From Chelonoidis abingdonii (lineage: Eukaryota > Chordata > Testudines > Testudinidae), in assembly GCF_003597395.2 (NCBI RefSeq), contig NC_133770.1, positions 77,979,112 through 78,043,111 of the forward strand: 64,000 nucleotides of DNA, given 5' to 3'. The notes beneath the pieces were generated by a model. The model was not told the origin of the DNA, did not search any database, and saw nothing but the letters and a program-made list of their open reading frames with translations. A program made the translations under genes and the position numbers. Below, in pieces: positions 23,053-33,600 of the stretch (position 1 is the stretch's first letter; every line of letters starts with the position of its first letter).

Positions 23053-23682
23053 TGTGGCAAATTGCCGGTACTGTTCTCTGGGTCTCGCGCTTTCTCTTCT
23101 CTGGGGTAGGTTCAGGGTGATATTGGTTGCCTCTGAACCAGTTCTTAATCACTCCCCTAGTGTCCTTGGAGGAGGGGAGTGGAGAGGGAGGGACCTGGGC
23201 CCGCCCTCTACTCCAGGTCCCAACCCAGGGGCTCTGGGGTTGTGGTGAACCACTTGACTAGCGGTTTCTTCCCCTGGGTTACTTCCCTCTCATACCCGTC
23301 AGCTTGTGAAGGGCTTCTCGCCTCTCTTCTATACAAGCCTGGTGCCCCTTACCTAGGGTTTCTGTTGGGCTTCCCAATCCACCGCAGCACTCCTCCAAAC
23401 CTTCTATTTCTCTCTGGACAAACTCTTCTCTTCTGCAATCTGCACTCTGCTCCAATCCAACCTTTCTCCTTCAACTACCACCCCCTGTCTGACTGAAGCA
23501 GGGGTTTATATCCCATGACTGGAGTCAGGTGCTCTGACTGGAGTCAGGTGCTCTAACTGGAGTCAGGTGCTCTAATTGGCCACAGCTGTTCTAGTTAATC
23601 TAAAGCAAACCTTCCTCCCTTGGCAGGGAATAAGGCCCCCTGCTAACATTCTTATGCTGCCCTCTGGCCATGCTGTATCACA
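23053..23682 (-). mobile_element. Solo LTR, antisense, 630 bp
   Basis: The left end is TGTGGCAAATTGCCGG and the right end CTGTATCACA, giving TG...CA termini and a TGTG/CACA inverted repeat. The 4-bp flanks GTAC and GGAC match at three of four positions. The pyrimidine-rich text with CTGACTGAAGCAGGGG matches my recollection of an abundant turtle LTR family in antisense view. No internal retroviral region is present. A 19-bp tandem repeat lies at 23518-23577. Confidence 0.65.
23518..23577 (+). repeat. 19-bp tandem repeat, about three units
   Basis: ACTGGAGTCAGGTGCTCTR is repeated three times, followed by a partial unit ATTGG. It is confined to the solo LTR. Confidence 0.85.
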
Positions 23683-24773
23683 GGACAATTCACTGGTGTA
23701 ATTTGAATCAATGAGTGCCAAATTTCATTTCCTTTCCCCTGTGAAGGGGAAAAAACTGTAATGAAGGAGAGAAGAATAAAGTGAGAAAATATGTTCAGTA
23801 TTTGAATTGTTTTGGAATCCTGGGCAAATAATTTGGTCAAAAATGTATCCAGTTTTTTGTTGTTTTGGGGGGAAGGGAGGGGAAGATGGACCACAAAGGC
23901 TGAAAGTGATTTTATTTCTTGTCTACAAGACCAGTGCTTATCAATTAAAATAGTCCTGAGGTATATGCTACAGTGGAAACAGCATTCTGTAGTAAAAAGT
24001 TTAAAATATCAGGAAAGAACATACATGATTATTAGTGCATAGACAATTTGGGTCAGTTTGCCACATCTTGTAGATGAAGGCATCAAGTTTGTATTTTCAG
24101 TGGGTGTGGTTGACTGTAGCAAATATATTATGGCCGTATGTTTTTAAAATGACAACTAATTTTGGGTGGGTCAGTTTTTGGGGGCCCTGTTTAACAAATC
24201 TTTGGTCCTAAAGCCTGTTTGTCTTTCATGGGAGGTTGCAATTTTCTAAAATTAGGGACAGCTTTGTAATATTTTGCCTTGCCCCAACCCACCATATTTT
24301 TCCAAGAGATGGAATCACCAGATCTGAGGAAACTTTCTGAGCACAGGTGCTAGATTATTCACTTTGAAGCTCCTTAACTAGTCATTGGTACAGTAGATTT
24401 CAATTTTCAGTTCTTACCAGTGAAAGAAGAAGGAAATTTCAAGAATCAATCTTGTGAAGGAATCCTATATGTAAATTTCAAACAGCTCCTCAAATCTGTA
24501 TCACCATTAAATTCTCCTCTTGATGTGTGGCCCAGTCTAAATTCCAATAATCATTCATTCTCCTATATTTACTGTAGAACAGTGCTACAAATTGCCTTCT
24601 ATTTTTTCATCCTGAAATGATGCCTCTTTCACTTCCTTAATGGGAATGCTCCTCTTTGTTCATGATAGCATGCTGAGATATGTGTATAAGAGTATTTATT
24701 AAATTTAGTTGGACTGTTTGTAATATATTCTAAAAGCTATTTTTATATTGCATTTTTCTTTCTTTCTTGATAG
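23683..24773. other. Presumed intron upstream of the candidate exon
   Basis: No coding signal. The last 25 bases before 24774 are T/C-rich and end in the TAG acceptor. Short open frames here lack context. Confidence 0.4.
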
Positions 24774-24947
24774 TCCAGCTCCACAGTGAGAACGTACCAA
24801 AACAGTAAATCAAGAGTGACCATGAGCCCTGGCTTTAGCTCACAGTGGAACAGCAGCCAACCTGCTTGGAACACATACACCTTTCCAAGAGCAAGCTTGC
24901 ACTACCAGTCCCATGCCAGCTACACCTACTGTGCTGGGCACCCTGCT
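24774..24947 (+). CDS. Candidate internal exon of an unidentified gene
   Basis: This 174-bp segment is open in one frame (58 codons, phase 0 at both ends). It is preceded by a pyrimidine tract TTTTTCTTTCTTTCTTGATAG, whose final TAG is an in-frame stop. It is followed by a consensus donor GTAAGT at 24948. The peptide starts SSSTVRTYQNSKSRV and includes SPGFSSQWNSSQPAWNTY and YQSHASYTYCAGHPA. It is rich in Ser (13), with five Tyr and no Asp or Glu, as in disordered parts of transcription or RNA-binding regulators. I do not recognise the protein. It is the only stretch in the window with both splice signals and non-transposon codons; no neighbouring exon was found within 24 kb upstream or 39 kb downstream, which fits a gene with very long introns. 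Confidence 0.6.
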
Positions 24948-26256
24948 GTAAGTAATTGGCCTTTTATGTACCCTTTTATAAAAATTCAGTTTAGCTTCAT
25001 ATTAAACTATTGTTATGAACATTAGTTGCAATTTTGGGCGGTGGGTGGGGGTGGAAAATTGTTTGTTGCTCCCTTTTATTTTCCTTGAGGGTTGCTATTA
25101 GATAATAAGTGAATTCTCTTTTGCTTGGGAGAGTGTACATTTTAAATTATGTGGAGGAGTCAATAAAGCTGGGTGTCTCTTGTCATCATAATAGGTTTTG
25201 CTAATATTTGTTTATTTGTCATCATCCCCAGTGAACATAGTCTATCATCACTAGGCCACTCCTGCTCTCCTTTGTAGTTTACATGAGCAGTTGGCTAAGG
25301 AGGGGGAGAGAAAGGAGGAGTGTAACTATTATTGCATTTTCTATTTTGACAGCTGTGAAAGGGTCACAGTTGATGGCTATTAGAATGGTATTTGCTCATT
25401 TCTGAAAAGCTAACTGCACATAAAGCCCAGTGGCTCTTTTAATTTCGGCTTCAGGAGGTCTTCAGGTTTGAGCGGAACAACAAGGAAAGATTTTGCTAGT
25501 GTAAGCAGTCTGTTCTTTCTTTGGCTCTGCTCTTGACTTTGATGTCTGTTAATTTTGGGATTTTTTTTAGAAATTCTAAAGGACAAAGTTTTAATATCTT
25601 AACACCCTGCCACTTATAGGTTAGGAAGCTTTATCATCCTCTAGTACATTCTAATAGGAAAATTTTTTAAAAAAACTGATTTATTGGAAAGTGCAACTTA
25701 ATTTACAGGGGAAAATTTATGATGTGTGATGTGAAGACATGGTTGCAAGATTGATTTAGACTTAATGTTTTGTCAGCAAACTTTTAGCCAAAAAGTTGCT
25801 TAGAAAACATCTGACACAATAATTGTGATAAATGAGAGGAATGCTGCAAATCTGACTGCTTTTTAAAATTATTGAGATATCATAAATCTCTGTAGATGCT
25901 GCTGTTTGCTATATTCCATTGTTTTGAGTTTTAGGAATTGTAAAAGTTGTCGGGGGGAGGTGCCGGGGAGGCAGGGGCGACACAGCTGGAAGCCTGTTGA
26001 TCCTTCTGATTTAGAATGTTCTCTTAAATAAAGGGTCATTGTAAAGATTTACTTTATATTCCATAGATATTTAAACTGTCTTACCTCTCAAAGTTCGATT
26101 AGTGATCATCATAAAAAAATGCTTGTGAATTAAACCTAAAGTCTGATTATGTAGTGTACCTAAGGCAGACAGGCAGAATACTACACTACCATTAGATGGT
26201 GTAAATTCACAGAATGTGGCTCTTCATCCTGCTAACTTAGGTAGCAAAGTAGCAAG
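24948..26256. other. Presumed intron downstream of the candidate exon
   Basis: Begins with the GTAAGT donor. AT-rich with no gene or repeat boundary recognised. A G-rich phrase CGGGGGGAGGTGCCGGGGAG lies near 25950. Confidence 0.4.
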
Positions 26257-26398
26257 ACAAGGTGGAGGAGGTAATATCTTTTATTGAAGCAATTTCTGTT
26301 GATGGGAGAGAAGTTTTTGAGCTTACACAGAGCTCTTCTTCAGGCCACCTTGTCTCCCTAATATCTTGGGACTGATACAGCTACAACAACATTGCATA
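26257..26398 (+). mobile_element. Penelope-like tail, short copy
   Basis: ACAAGGTGG and AATATCTTTTATTG are followed by GAGCTTACACAGAGCTCTTC, then CACCTTGTCTCCCTAATATC and ACTGATACAGCTACAACAAC. This is a second sauropsid Penelope-type tail family, different from the one at 8498-9230. The internal portion is deleted. I recall this tail from turtle sequence; no search was run. Confidence 0.6.
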
Positions 26399-27114
26399 TG
26401 TAGAAGTGTGTCAGCCAAGGTATGAGAGCCTTTTTAGGCCAATTCTGCAGCCACTCTTTCCTTTTTTGAGACCAAAACTGGTAGTAACTCAATTAAAATC
26501 GCTTTATTCATGTCATTTTGTCCTAGTCATCAGGGCAACACACTCTAATATGTGGTTATTTGAAGCAACTCTTCAGTTTTGAAAGCCAGTCCAGCCAAGT
26601 GCTGGGTTGGTAGAGATTCAATACAGAGTTGTGTAAACGAATGCCCTGATTAGAAACACCAAAAATAAATAGTTAAACATAGGGGAAGGCAACTGAATTG
26701 ACATTAGCATTTAATTCTGCTGTTAGCTTCCACAGTTGTTTCATAAAGCTTCTATGGTGATTTGGCTGAAGTCATCTCTGGCATTTTGTTATGGTGCCAG
26801 CTCCCCACTTTAGTTGGACTGATTCCATGAAGTGTCAGCAGCAGGCTACAAGGGGTTAGATTGACAGCTGGGATAACACTATATAAATGCCATCTCTTGC
26901 ACACAATTTTTTTCTCTATTCCAGCTCTTCACTGTTAGTGCCCCTTTATTTGTCTGCATAGCTCTGAGAGTTTTTTCCTCCAGCCCTGTGCCAGCATCAG
27001 AGTTCTCTTTGAACATACGTAATTGGGTCATTGTGGTGTCTTGTGTGTTGGTTTTTGCCTAATGTTTCATTTTTGGGGGTGAGATGAGAGGGTTTTCAAA
27101 GCCAGGGGTAGCAG
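26399..27114. other. Non-coding stretch before the DIRS-like element
   Basis: No gene recognised. Mixed AT-rich text without a clear repeat. Confidence 0.4.
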
Positions 27115-27502
27115 CTATGAAGGAAAACTTGTTCTTAGAGCATTCTCTGTGTGTTCCCACTCGCGAGATGCACCCGTGGACGCAGCTCTGATGGTGATAC
27201 CTCGTAATGGTGCTTTTTGAAGCTTTCAGGTGCACTTCCTAACACTTCATCTCTCTATTCATGAACATTCTGAGCATGAAACTATAAAAGGGTCCACCTC
27301 ACTTCCTTCCAGCCACAGCAACAGAGGAATGTGGACCTCTTCAGGTCCATCATACACAGATCCTTCTCTGTAAGAAAAAACAGTACCTTAGTGCAATACT
27401 CTTGTTAGACATTAGTTCTAGTGTGAAAGTTAGCATGTCTGGTTCATCTTTATTTTTAAAAGATAATTCTATTTCTTAGGTTAAATTAGTTAGTTTTGGG
27501 GG

Positions 27503-27709
27503 TTGTTTCCGATGACCAGATTCATGGCAGATCCAAAAGCTAAAAGCTCTGGCTTCAAGAGGTGTATCCCTTGCCCAGCAATCTTCATGGCATCAGATGT
27601 CCATACCAGATGCCTGTCATCCCCTGAAGAGGGTCAGGTTCCTTTAAGGTGCTCGATTTGCATCACTTTTACTCCAAAGGCTTGCAGAGAGCACCAGAAT
27701 AGGCTATAA
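27503..27709 (+). pseudogene. DIRS-like Gag, N-terminal zinc-binding part
   Basis: The frame reads KRCIPCPAIFMASDVHTRCL then PLRCSICITFTPKACREHQ. The spacing CxxC...HxxC followed by CxxC is the cysteine-rich block found near the start of DIRS Gag proteins. A stop follows after QNRL. The continuation of Gag lies beyond the CR1 insertion, at 29180. Confidence 0.65.
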
Positions 27710-27799
27710 ACTGGGGACATGTTTTACAATTCCACACGTTGATAGACAGAATGGCAACAATGTTGAAACTTACTTTGGTCTCAATAGAAGAAACCTACC

Positions 27800-29165
27800 A
27801 CCCTGTTTTTAAAATGGAACTAGCAAATAAGAGCAGCAAATAGGAAGGTTTGCGAGGGAGTTCTCCTGGTAAAAGGGGAGTGACTATGTGACCCTTCGAG
27901 TGGGTTTGTTGTCTGTTAGTGTGACTGTTGTATGCTTGCTTGCTGTGCCTGCTGAATTTAAGTTTATAGGGCGGTCTGCTTGGGGGGGGCTGTGTACTGA
28001 ACCTACAGTCCTACTAGGCAAGGCCAAGAGCTTCCTAACAAGGCTCTAGCTTGTCATCCTCTGATCTCTAATCCCTTTAGGATCCCTTGACAAGGGAGCA
28101 GAGCTAGTTTAGGGAGAACAGTGGCTTAAAAAGCAAGCTCATAAGCGACCAGAGGAGTTAGTGAACAGGGACAACAAAAGGGAGTTTAGAGAGGGATCAT
28201 GAGAGCCAGATACGCCTAAGAAACATTTTCTAAACTTAGGCCAATTACCATCCCCTAAAAGGGGAAAAAAATCCATGCACAAACAAACAAAAAGACTTCA
28301 AGAGTAAAAATAATACAGGCAGAAGTGCAGCGGCAGAATGGGGTGATCCAGTTTATTGCACTCAATACAGGATGTATGATTACCTGCCTTGTGGGCAGGT
28401 GCCACACGTATGCCTTCGGTGCAAGCAGTACATGACCCTCAGAGACCAGTTCAGCCACTCTTGAGACCTGAGTACCTGAACTGGAGGAACTACGGGAGAC
28501 AGAGAATTACGTAGACGAGACTTTTCCGGGACACAGCAGAGTGATCCCATCCACAATCTAACAACCTCTGTGCTGCTAAGGAGGATGAAAGTTTCAGGGA
28601 AGGAGGACATCAAGCTGGAGTGGAGGAAAATGATCCCATAGTAGGGGCTATCCTTTCAGATGATGCCATGGTATTCTCTTGCACTGATAATACTCCTCCA
28701 AGGGAAGGATCACCAATGATTAGGAAGAGACAGGTAATAGTAATGGGAGATTCAATCATTAGAAATATAGATAGCTGGGTTTATTATGACCTCATGGTGA
28801 ATTGCTTGCCAGGTACGAAGGTTGTGGACTTCTCGAGACATCTAGATAGACTTATGAACAGTTCTGGGAATGAGCTGATGGTCTTGGTACATGTAGGGTA
28901 CCTATGACATAGAGAAAGGTAGGAGAAGCCAAATTTAGGCTACTAGATAAGATATTAAAAGCCAGGACCTTCATAGTAGCATACTCTGAAATGCTCCCAG
29001 TTCTGACTGCTAGAAGCTGGGACTGAATGATGGGGTGGATCACTTGATAAATTGTCCAATTTTGTTCACTCCCTCTGATGCATCTGTCACCAGCCACTAT
29101 CAGAAGACAGAATACTGGGCTAAATGAACAATTGGTCTGACCCGGTATGGCCATTTTTGTGTTGA
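27800..29165 (+). mobile_element. CR1 LINE with 5' region and ORF1, internally deleted
   Basis: From about 27800 a CR1 5' untranslated region is followed by ORF1 sequence with the esterase domain (28600-29000). The text then jumps directly, near 29010, to the CR1 3' end (GCTAGAAGCTGGGACTGAAT, and GGTCTGACCCGGTATGGCC at 29140-29155). The whole of ORF2 is missing. Most CR1 copies are 5'-truncated, so an internally deleted copy with both ends is less common. It sits within DIRS Gag; DIRS text resumes at about 29170. The left boundary is approximate. Confidence 0.7.
28380..29010 (+). pseudogene. CR1 ORF1 with esterase-like domain
   Basis: The open segment 28620-28907 contains QVIVMGDSIIRNIDSWVYYD, with the GDS nucleophile-Ser block of SGNH/GDSL-type esterases found in CR1 ORF1, and then CLPGTKVVDFSRHLDRLM and LVHVG. 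In intact copies HVG is followed by TND; here one missing base shifts the frame so that the reading stops after HVGYL, while the other frame gives HVGTYD. Upstream (28380-28610) lies the Cys-containing part of ORF1, degenerate. The domain is thought to help RNP function in CR1; this copy is dead. Confidence 0.75.
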
Positions 29166-29179
29166 GTTATCCTGGCTTC

Positions 29180-30023
29180 TCCACCTAAAAATAAAATTCC
29201 TCTTTCAATTTTAGACATACTGTTGCAACCTGCAAAGGCAGTTTGGGCTGCTTCTTCACTGAATTGGGATATTTTTAAAAAAAACTATCAAATTATATCA
29301 ATTTTTCTATGAAGGATTTTCATTTTTTCATACTGACTCAACTCCTAATTCTTTAGTTGTGGCAGAAGCAGTCCGAAGTATGAGAGAAACACATTCCACT
29401 TGTTCTCACATGGAGGGAAAGAAGATAGACAAAATTACCTGAAAGGTGCTTTCATCAGTTTGCTTCTTATCAAGATGACACTTTACCAAGAAGTTGCATG
29501 ATCAATACCACTTATGGAAGAAAATGGCCATATCTGCCAAAGTGTTCCCCACAAAGCAAAGGAACCTTGTCAATTCCTTGATAATAGATGGTGAAATAAT
29601 GGCTAAACATTCTCTCTGAGTTACGCTTAATGTTTTCAGGCTCTACAGCAAGAGCAGTCATGTCAGCTATCACATTATGCAGACATGCTTGGGTTCAATT
29701 GTCTACTCTCCCACCTGAAATTAAATCAAAATTAGAAGACCTTCCCTTAGAAGGTGATCTGTTATTCCATAATAAAACATGAAATACTAGAGAAAATGAA
29801 AGATGAGAGATCAACTGCAAGATCACTGGGTGTCTACCAACCCCCAAGAAGAAGAGCTTTGGGACCAGTCTTCAGATACCTTTTTCTGTTCCTCATCTTA
29901 TTTTTCATGAAGGCATCAGTTTCAATATCAACCTCCTCCTTCCCAGATGCAGCAAAGGAGGAAGTCTTGAATGAAAGGGAAGCAATCTTCATCTTTGGGA
30001 TCAAATGTCAGACATCAAGTTGA
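29180..30023 (+). pseudogene. DIRS-like Gag, C-terminal part
   Basis: Pieces on the plus strand include LPPEIKSKLEDLPLEGDLLF followed by HNKT, then DERSTARSLGVYQPPRRRA. The LPPE...LPFEG..LF and ...STARSLG blocks are typical of DIRS Gag. A stop after HNKT and a frame shift separate the two halves. Further Gag-like text near 29220-29330 precedes it, directly after the CR1 insertion. Confidence 0.7.
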
Positions 30024-30214
30024 TGTGAGGATTGCTAGCATCAGACCAGTCTTCTACCACATCTCCTCACCACCTTTGGGAGACCAACTTCCAGATATGT
30101 CAGTGCTCGGACTCTACCGCATCACAAAGATGAATTATTGAGATAAGGTAAGATGCTTACACAATTCAGTTCCTTTTGCCTCCTCCACCCAAGCCCCTGC
30201 ACCTCCATTCCTAA

Positions 30215-30760
30215 TCAGAGTTTCCTGTCATGAAACCTGTTAAGATCAGAGCTTCACTCTCTGTTGGAAGCAGGAGCCATAGAGGAGTACCAAGGGAATT
30301 CAGAGGTCAAAGTTTCTAATCCTGGTATTTTCTGATACTGAAGAAAGATGGAGGGCTTCATCCCATATTACTCTTGTAGATCTGTATAAACTTAACTCCT
30401 TTATCAGGAAATTCCAATGCTGCATGTTGACACTAACATCATCATACCCTCTCGTATACTCAAGATTGGTTTGCAGCTCTGAGTCACAAAGATGCATGCT
30501 CTCACATCTCTACCAGACTGAGGCACCACAAGTACCTTCATTTTTTGGTTTGACAAGACCATTTCCAGTACAAAATCTTACCTTTTGGCCTATCCACTGT
30601 ATCCTGGCTATTCACAAAATGTCTACCCATCGTAGCAGCTCATTTTCATGGAAGGGTATCATGGTTTTTCTTTATTTAAATAACTGGCTGATCAAAGCAT
30701 CATCAGAGGAAGGCCTTTCCATGGACATAGCTTACCCATGTTCCCTGTTCAAAAATTAGG
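30215..30760 (+). pseudogene. DIRS-like reverse transcriptase, degenerate
   Basis: Recognisable blocks are LLEAGAIEEVPREFRGQSF, then LKKDGGLHPILLLVDLYKLN with FIRKFQCCMLTL, then a degraded LPFGLST block near 30580 and VFLYLNNWLIKASSEEGLSM near 30665-30715. In DIRS RTs the last block is YLDDWLI with the catalytic Asp pair; here both are Asn, so the active site is lost even before counting stops. RNase H follows after the LTR insertion. Confidence 0.75.
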
Positions 30761-30887
30761 ACTTACGATAACCTAAAAAAAAATTCTCTTCTCCTAAACA
30801 AAGCAACCTCTTTATAGGAGCAGTTCTCGATCCTCAGATAGGCAGACCTTTTTTCTAAAAGAAAGATTCCTGAAGTTTCAATCCATC

Positions 30888-32083
30888 TGTGACGTTGTAC
30901 TCCATAATACTTTATAGAAATAGGCTTATGAGTGTGAATATGACATAACTGGAATATGTTTTATGTTAGATATGTCATGTAATATCTTTCCAAAGGTTAT
31001 GTTCTTCTGCATGTGTTCATCCTATTCATATGCATGTATCATTTTTATATCTGAAGTTATGAGCATTGGCTTTATGCTTGTATTTAAAGTGTTTGCTGTA
31101 GAAAGCACCTAAGGCAGATTTGGTCAACATAGCGTGAAGGGGTTATTCAAGTAATTGGGAGTACTTGGCTAACAATGAACCTTGATAGCTGCCAATCCCC
31201 CCACATCTGATGACACATCTGAGCTTTCCTAGGAGCCTCCTGTAGAAGACTGAGTCATACATGGACATGTGACTTGCCCGTGTGATTCCAAAACTGCATT
31301 TTGTAGCTGGATTCTACACAGGGGGCGATAGGGGTTTCCACCCACAAGAGAGAGACTCTATATGCCCCTGTGAAAACCCCTCCATTTGGTCTTCAGCTGG
31401 CACAAAAGATAGCCTCTCCACCCCAAGGAGATGCCTGAAAGAAACTGGAACAAAGGACAGTAACCACAGGGGTGTGAGTGATTGCTGGACCCAGACTAGG
31501 AGGAAGTCTAGTCTGTCAAAGAAGCTTATTGGAACATCTCTGAGGGTGAGATTTACCTGCATTTAGGTTTTACTGTATTAGGCTTAGACTTGCATGTTTT
31601 TGTTTTATTTTGCTTGGTAATTTACTATGTTCTGTCTGTTATTACTTGGAACCACTTAAATCCTATCTTTTGTATTTAATAAAATCACTTTTTATTTATT
31701 AATTAACCTAGTGTATGTATTAATAATTAACTGGGGGGGGGCAAACAGCTGTGGATATCTCTCTATCAGTGTTATAGAGGGTGAGCAATTTATGAGTTTA
31801 CCCTGTATAAATTTTATACAGGGTAAAACAGATTTATTTGGGGTTTGGACCCCATTGGGATTGGGTATCTGAATGCTGGAGACAGGAGCACTTCTTAAGC
31901 TGTTTTCAGTTAAGTTTGTGGGGGACACAGTTCAGACCTGGATCTGTGTTTGCAGCAGGCAAGCATGTCTGGTTCAAACAAGGCAAGGTACTGGAGTCCC
32001 AACTGGCAGGGAAAACGGGCTCAAAGCTAGTCTCAGCACATCAGGTGGCAGTCCCAAGGGGGTTTCTGTGATCTAACCCGTCA
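30888..32083 (+). mobile_element. Solo LTR, 1196 bp, inserted in the DIRS-like element
   Basis: Ends are TGTGACGTTGTACTCC and CTAACCCGTCA, giving TG...CA with TGTGACG/CGTCA inverted termini. A 4-bp target duplication CATC flanks it (30884-30887 and 32084-32087). A poly(A) signal AATAAA is at 31678-31683. There is no internal retroviral region, so it is probably the product of LTR-LTR recombination. DIRS coding text continues directly after it (MRSLQHWLA-like at about 32190), which supports the boundaries. Confidence 0.85.
31678..31683 (+). promoter_or_regulatory. Polyadenylation signal of the solo LTR
   Basis: AATAAA in TATTTAATAAAATCAC, about 400 bp from the right end of the LTR, implying a long R/U5 region or a second signal. 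Confidence 0.6.
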
Positions 32084-32099
32084 CATCGTCATAGTGGGG

Positions 32100-33600
32100 T
32101 GTGGTCAAAATCCTACTCAGAAAATAGTTTTCTTTCTATGTCTAATGGGCCTCACTGCTTCAGCCATTTATGTAACACCTTATATTTGGCTTAGGATGAG
32201 AAGTCTGCAGCATTGGCTGGCTTAATTACAGACCAAACAAAGACAACATGTTGTGGTTGACCATATCAAGAAAGATACTCCTAGCCATCAAAAATGAGGC
32301 GGTTAGGTAAACAGAAATTAAAAGGTACAGCACCAAAAGTAAAATCCCTGCAAGTCGCATGGAAACTTTTAAAAGACACCATAATAGAGGCTCAATTTAA
32401 ATGTATACCCCAAATTAAAATACATAGTCAGAGAACCAAAAAAAAGCCACCATGGCTAAACAAGAAAGTAGAATAAGCAGTGAAAGGCAAAAAGGCAACC
32501 TTTAAGAAGTGGAAGTTAAATCCTAATAAGGAAAATAGAAAGGAGCATAAACTCTGGCAAGTGAAGTGTGAAAATATAATTAGGGAGGCCAAAAAGGGTT
32601 CAGAAAAGGACAACAAAAATGATTAGGGGTATGGAACAGCTGCTGTATGAGGAGAGATTAATATGACTGGGATTTTTCAGCTTGGAAAAGAGACTACTAA
32701 GGGGGGATATGATAGAGGTCTATAAAATCATGACTGGAGTGGAGAAAGTAAATAAGGAAGTGTTATTTACTCCTTCTCATAACACAAGAACTAGGGGCCA
32801 CCAAATGAAATGAATAGGCAGCTGGTTTAAAACAAACAAAAAGAAATATTTCTTCACACAATGCACAGTCAACCTCTGGAACTCCTTGCCAGAGGATGTT
32901 GTGAAGGCCAAAACTATAACAGGGTTCAAAAAAGAATTAGATGAACTCATGGAGGTCCATCAATGGCTATTAGCCAGGATGGGCAGGGTGGTGTCCCTAG
33001 CCTCTGTTTGCCAGAAGCTGGGAATGGATGACAGTGGGATGGATTACTTGATGAATACCTGTTCTGTTCATTCCCTCTGGGGCACCTGGCATTGGCCACT
33101 TTTGGACGACAGAATCTGGGCTATAAGGACCTTTGGTCTGACCCACTATGGCTGTCCTTATGTTCTATCCTTGGTATGGTGGAATCAGTGTTGCAACTTT
33201 CTAAATGAGGTAGATTTCAACCCCCGCAGCTCCATTAGGAGCAACCACTTCAGATGCCTCCAACCACAGGAATGGACAGTGCATTTTAACAAATTAATAC
33301 TTAATGGCCTTTGGAATTCTCAAGAAAAGAGACTGCATACAAATACACTAGAGTTGAAAGCAAAGTGTTGGCCTTTCACATCTTTTCAGTCTCAGATCCA
33401 GAGCATGATAGTGCAAGGTGTTGCCATCATGTTTTCTGGAACTGCCTGAACAAGGAGGCAGATGCTCTGCCATGTTGGTGTATCCAGTGTGTTTATCCTG
33501 TAGCTCTACATCAGCAGGCAAAGACGACAATCTGTCACGTTAGCAGTGCAGGGATGTAATAGAATTGCTTGAAGGATCATTAAAGACACTTGTGGGGGTA
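32100..33600 (+). pseudogene. DIRS-like RNase H region, split by a CR1
   Basis: Left part: degenerate text leads to a SLQHWLA-like block near 32195 and YRPNKDNMLWLTISRKILLA (about 32230-32285). A CR1 interrupts at about 32292-33165. Right part: FNKLILNGLWNSQEKRLHTN with TLELKA (33290-33360) is the RNase H block with the catalytic Glu. It then continues with VQGVA and NKEADALPCWCIQCVYPVA. Frame changes inside the right part show decay. Confidence 0.72.
32292..33165 (+). mobile_element. CR1 LINE inserted in the DIRS RNase H region, internally deleted
   Basis: The left part encodes KKPPWLNKKVE (about 32440) and NPNKENRKEHKLWQVKCENI, the region between endonuclease and RT of ORF2. At about 32597 the text jumps to the ORF2 C-terminal end (TTKMIRGMEQLLYEERLI, EVYKIMTGVEKVNKEVLF, WNSLPEDVVKAKTITGFKKE). 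It ends in the standard CR1 3' module with GGACCTTTGGTCTGACCCAC near 33129. The RT core is missing. DIRS text resumes at about 33168. Confidence 0.82.

Noticed and set aside
28620..28907. Host esterase-like small gene
   Set aside because: The GDS block and its context match CR1 ORF1, followed directly by a CR1 3' end; frame broken after HVG.
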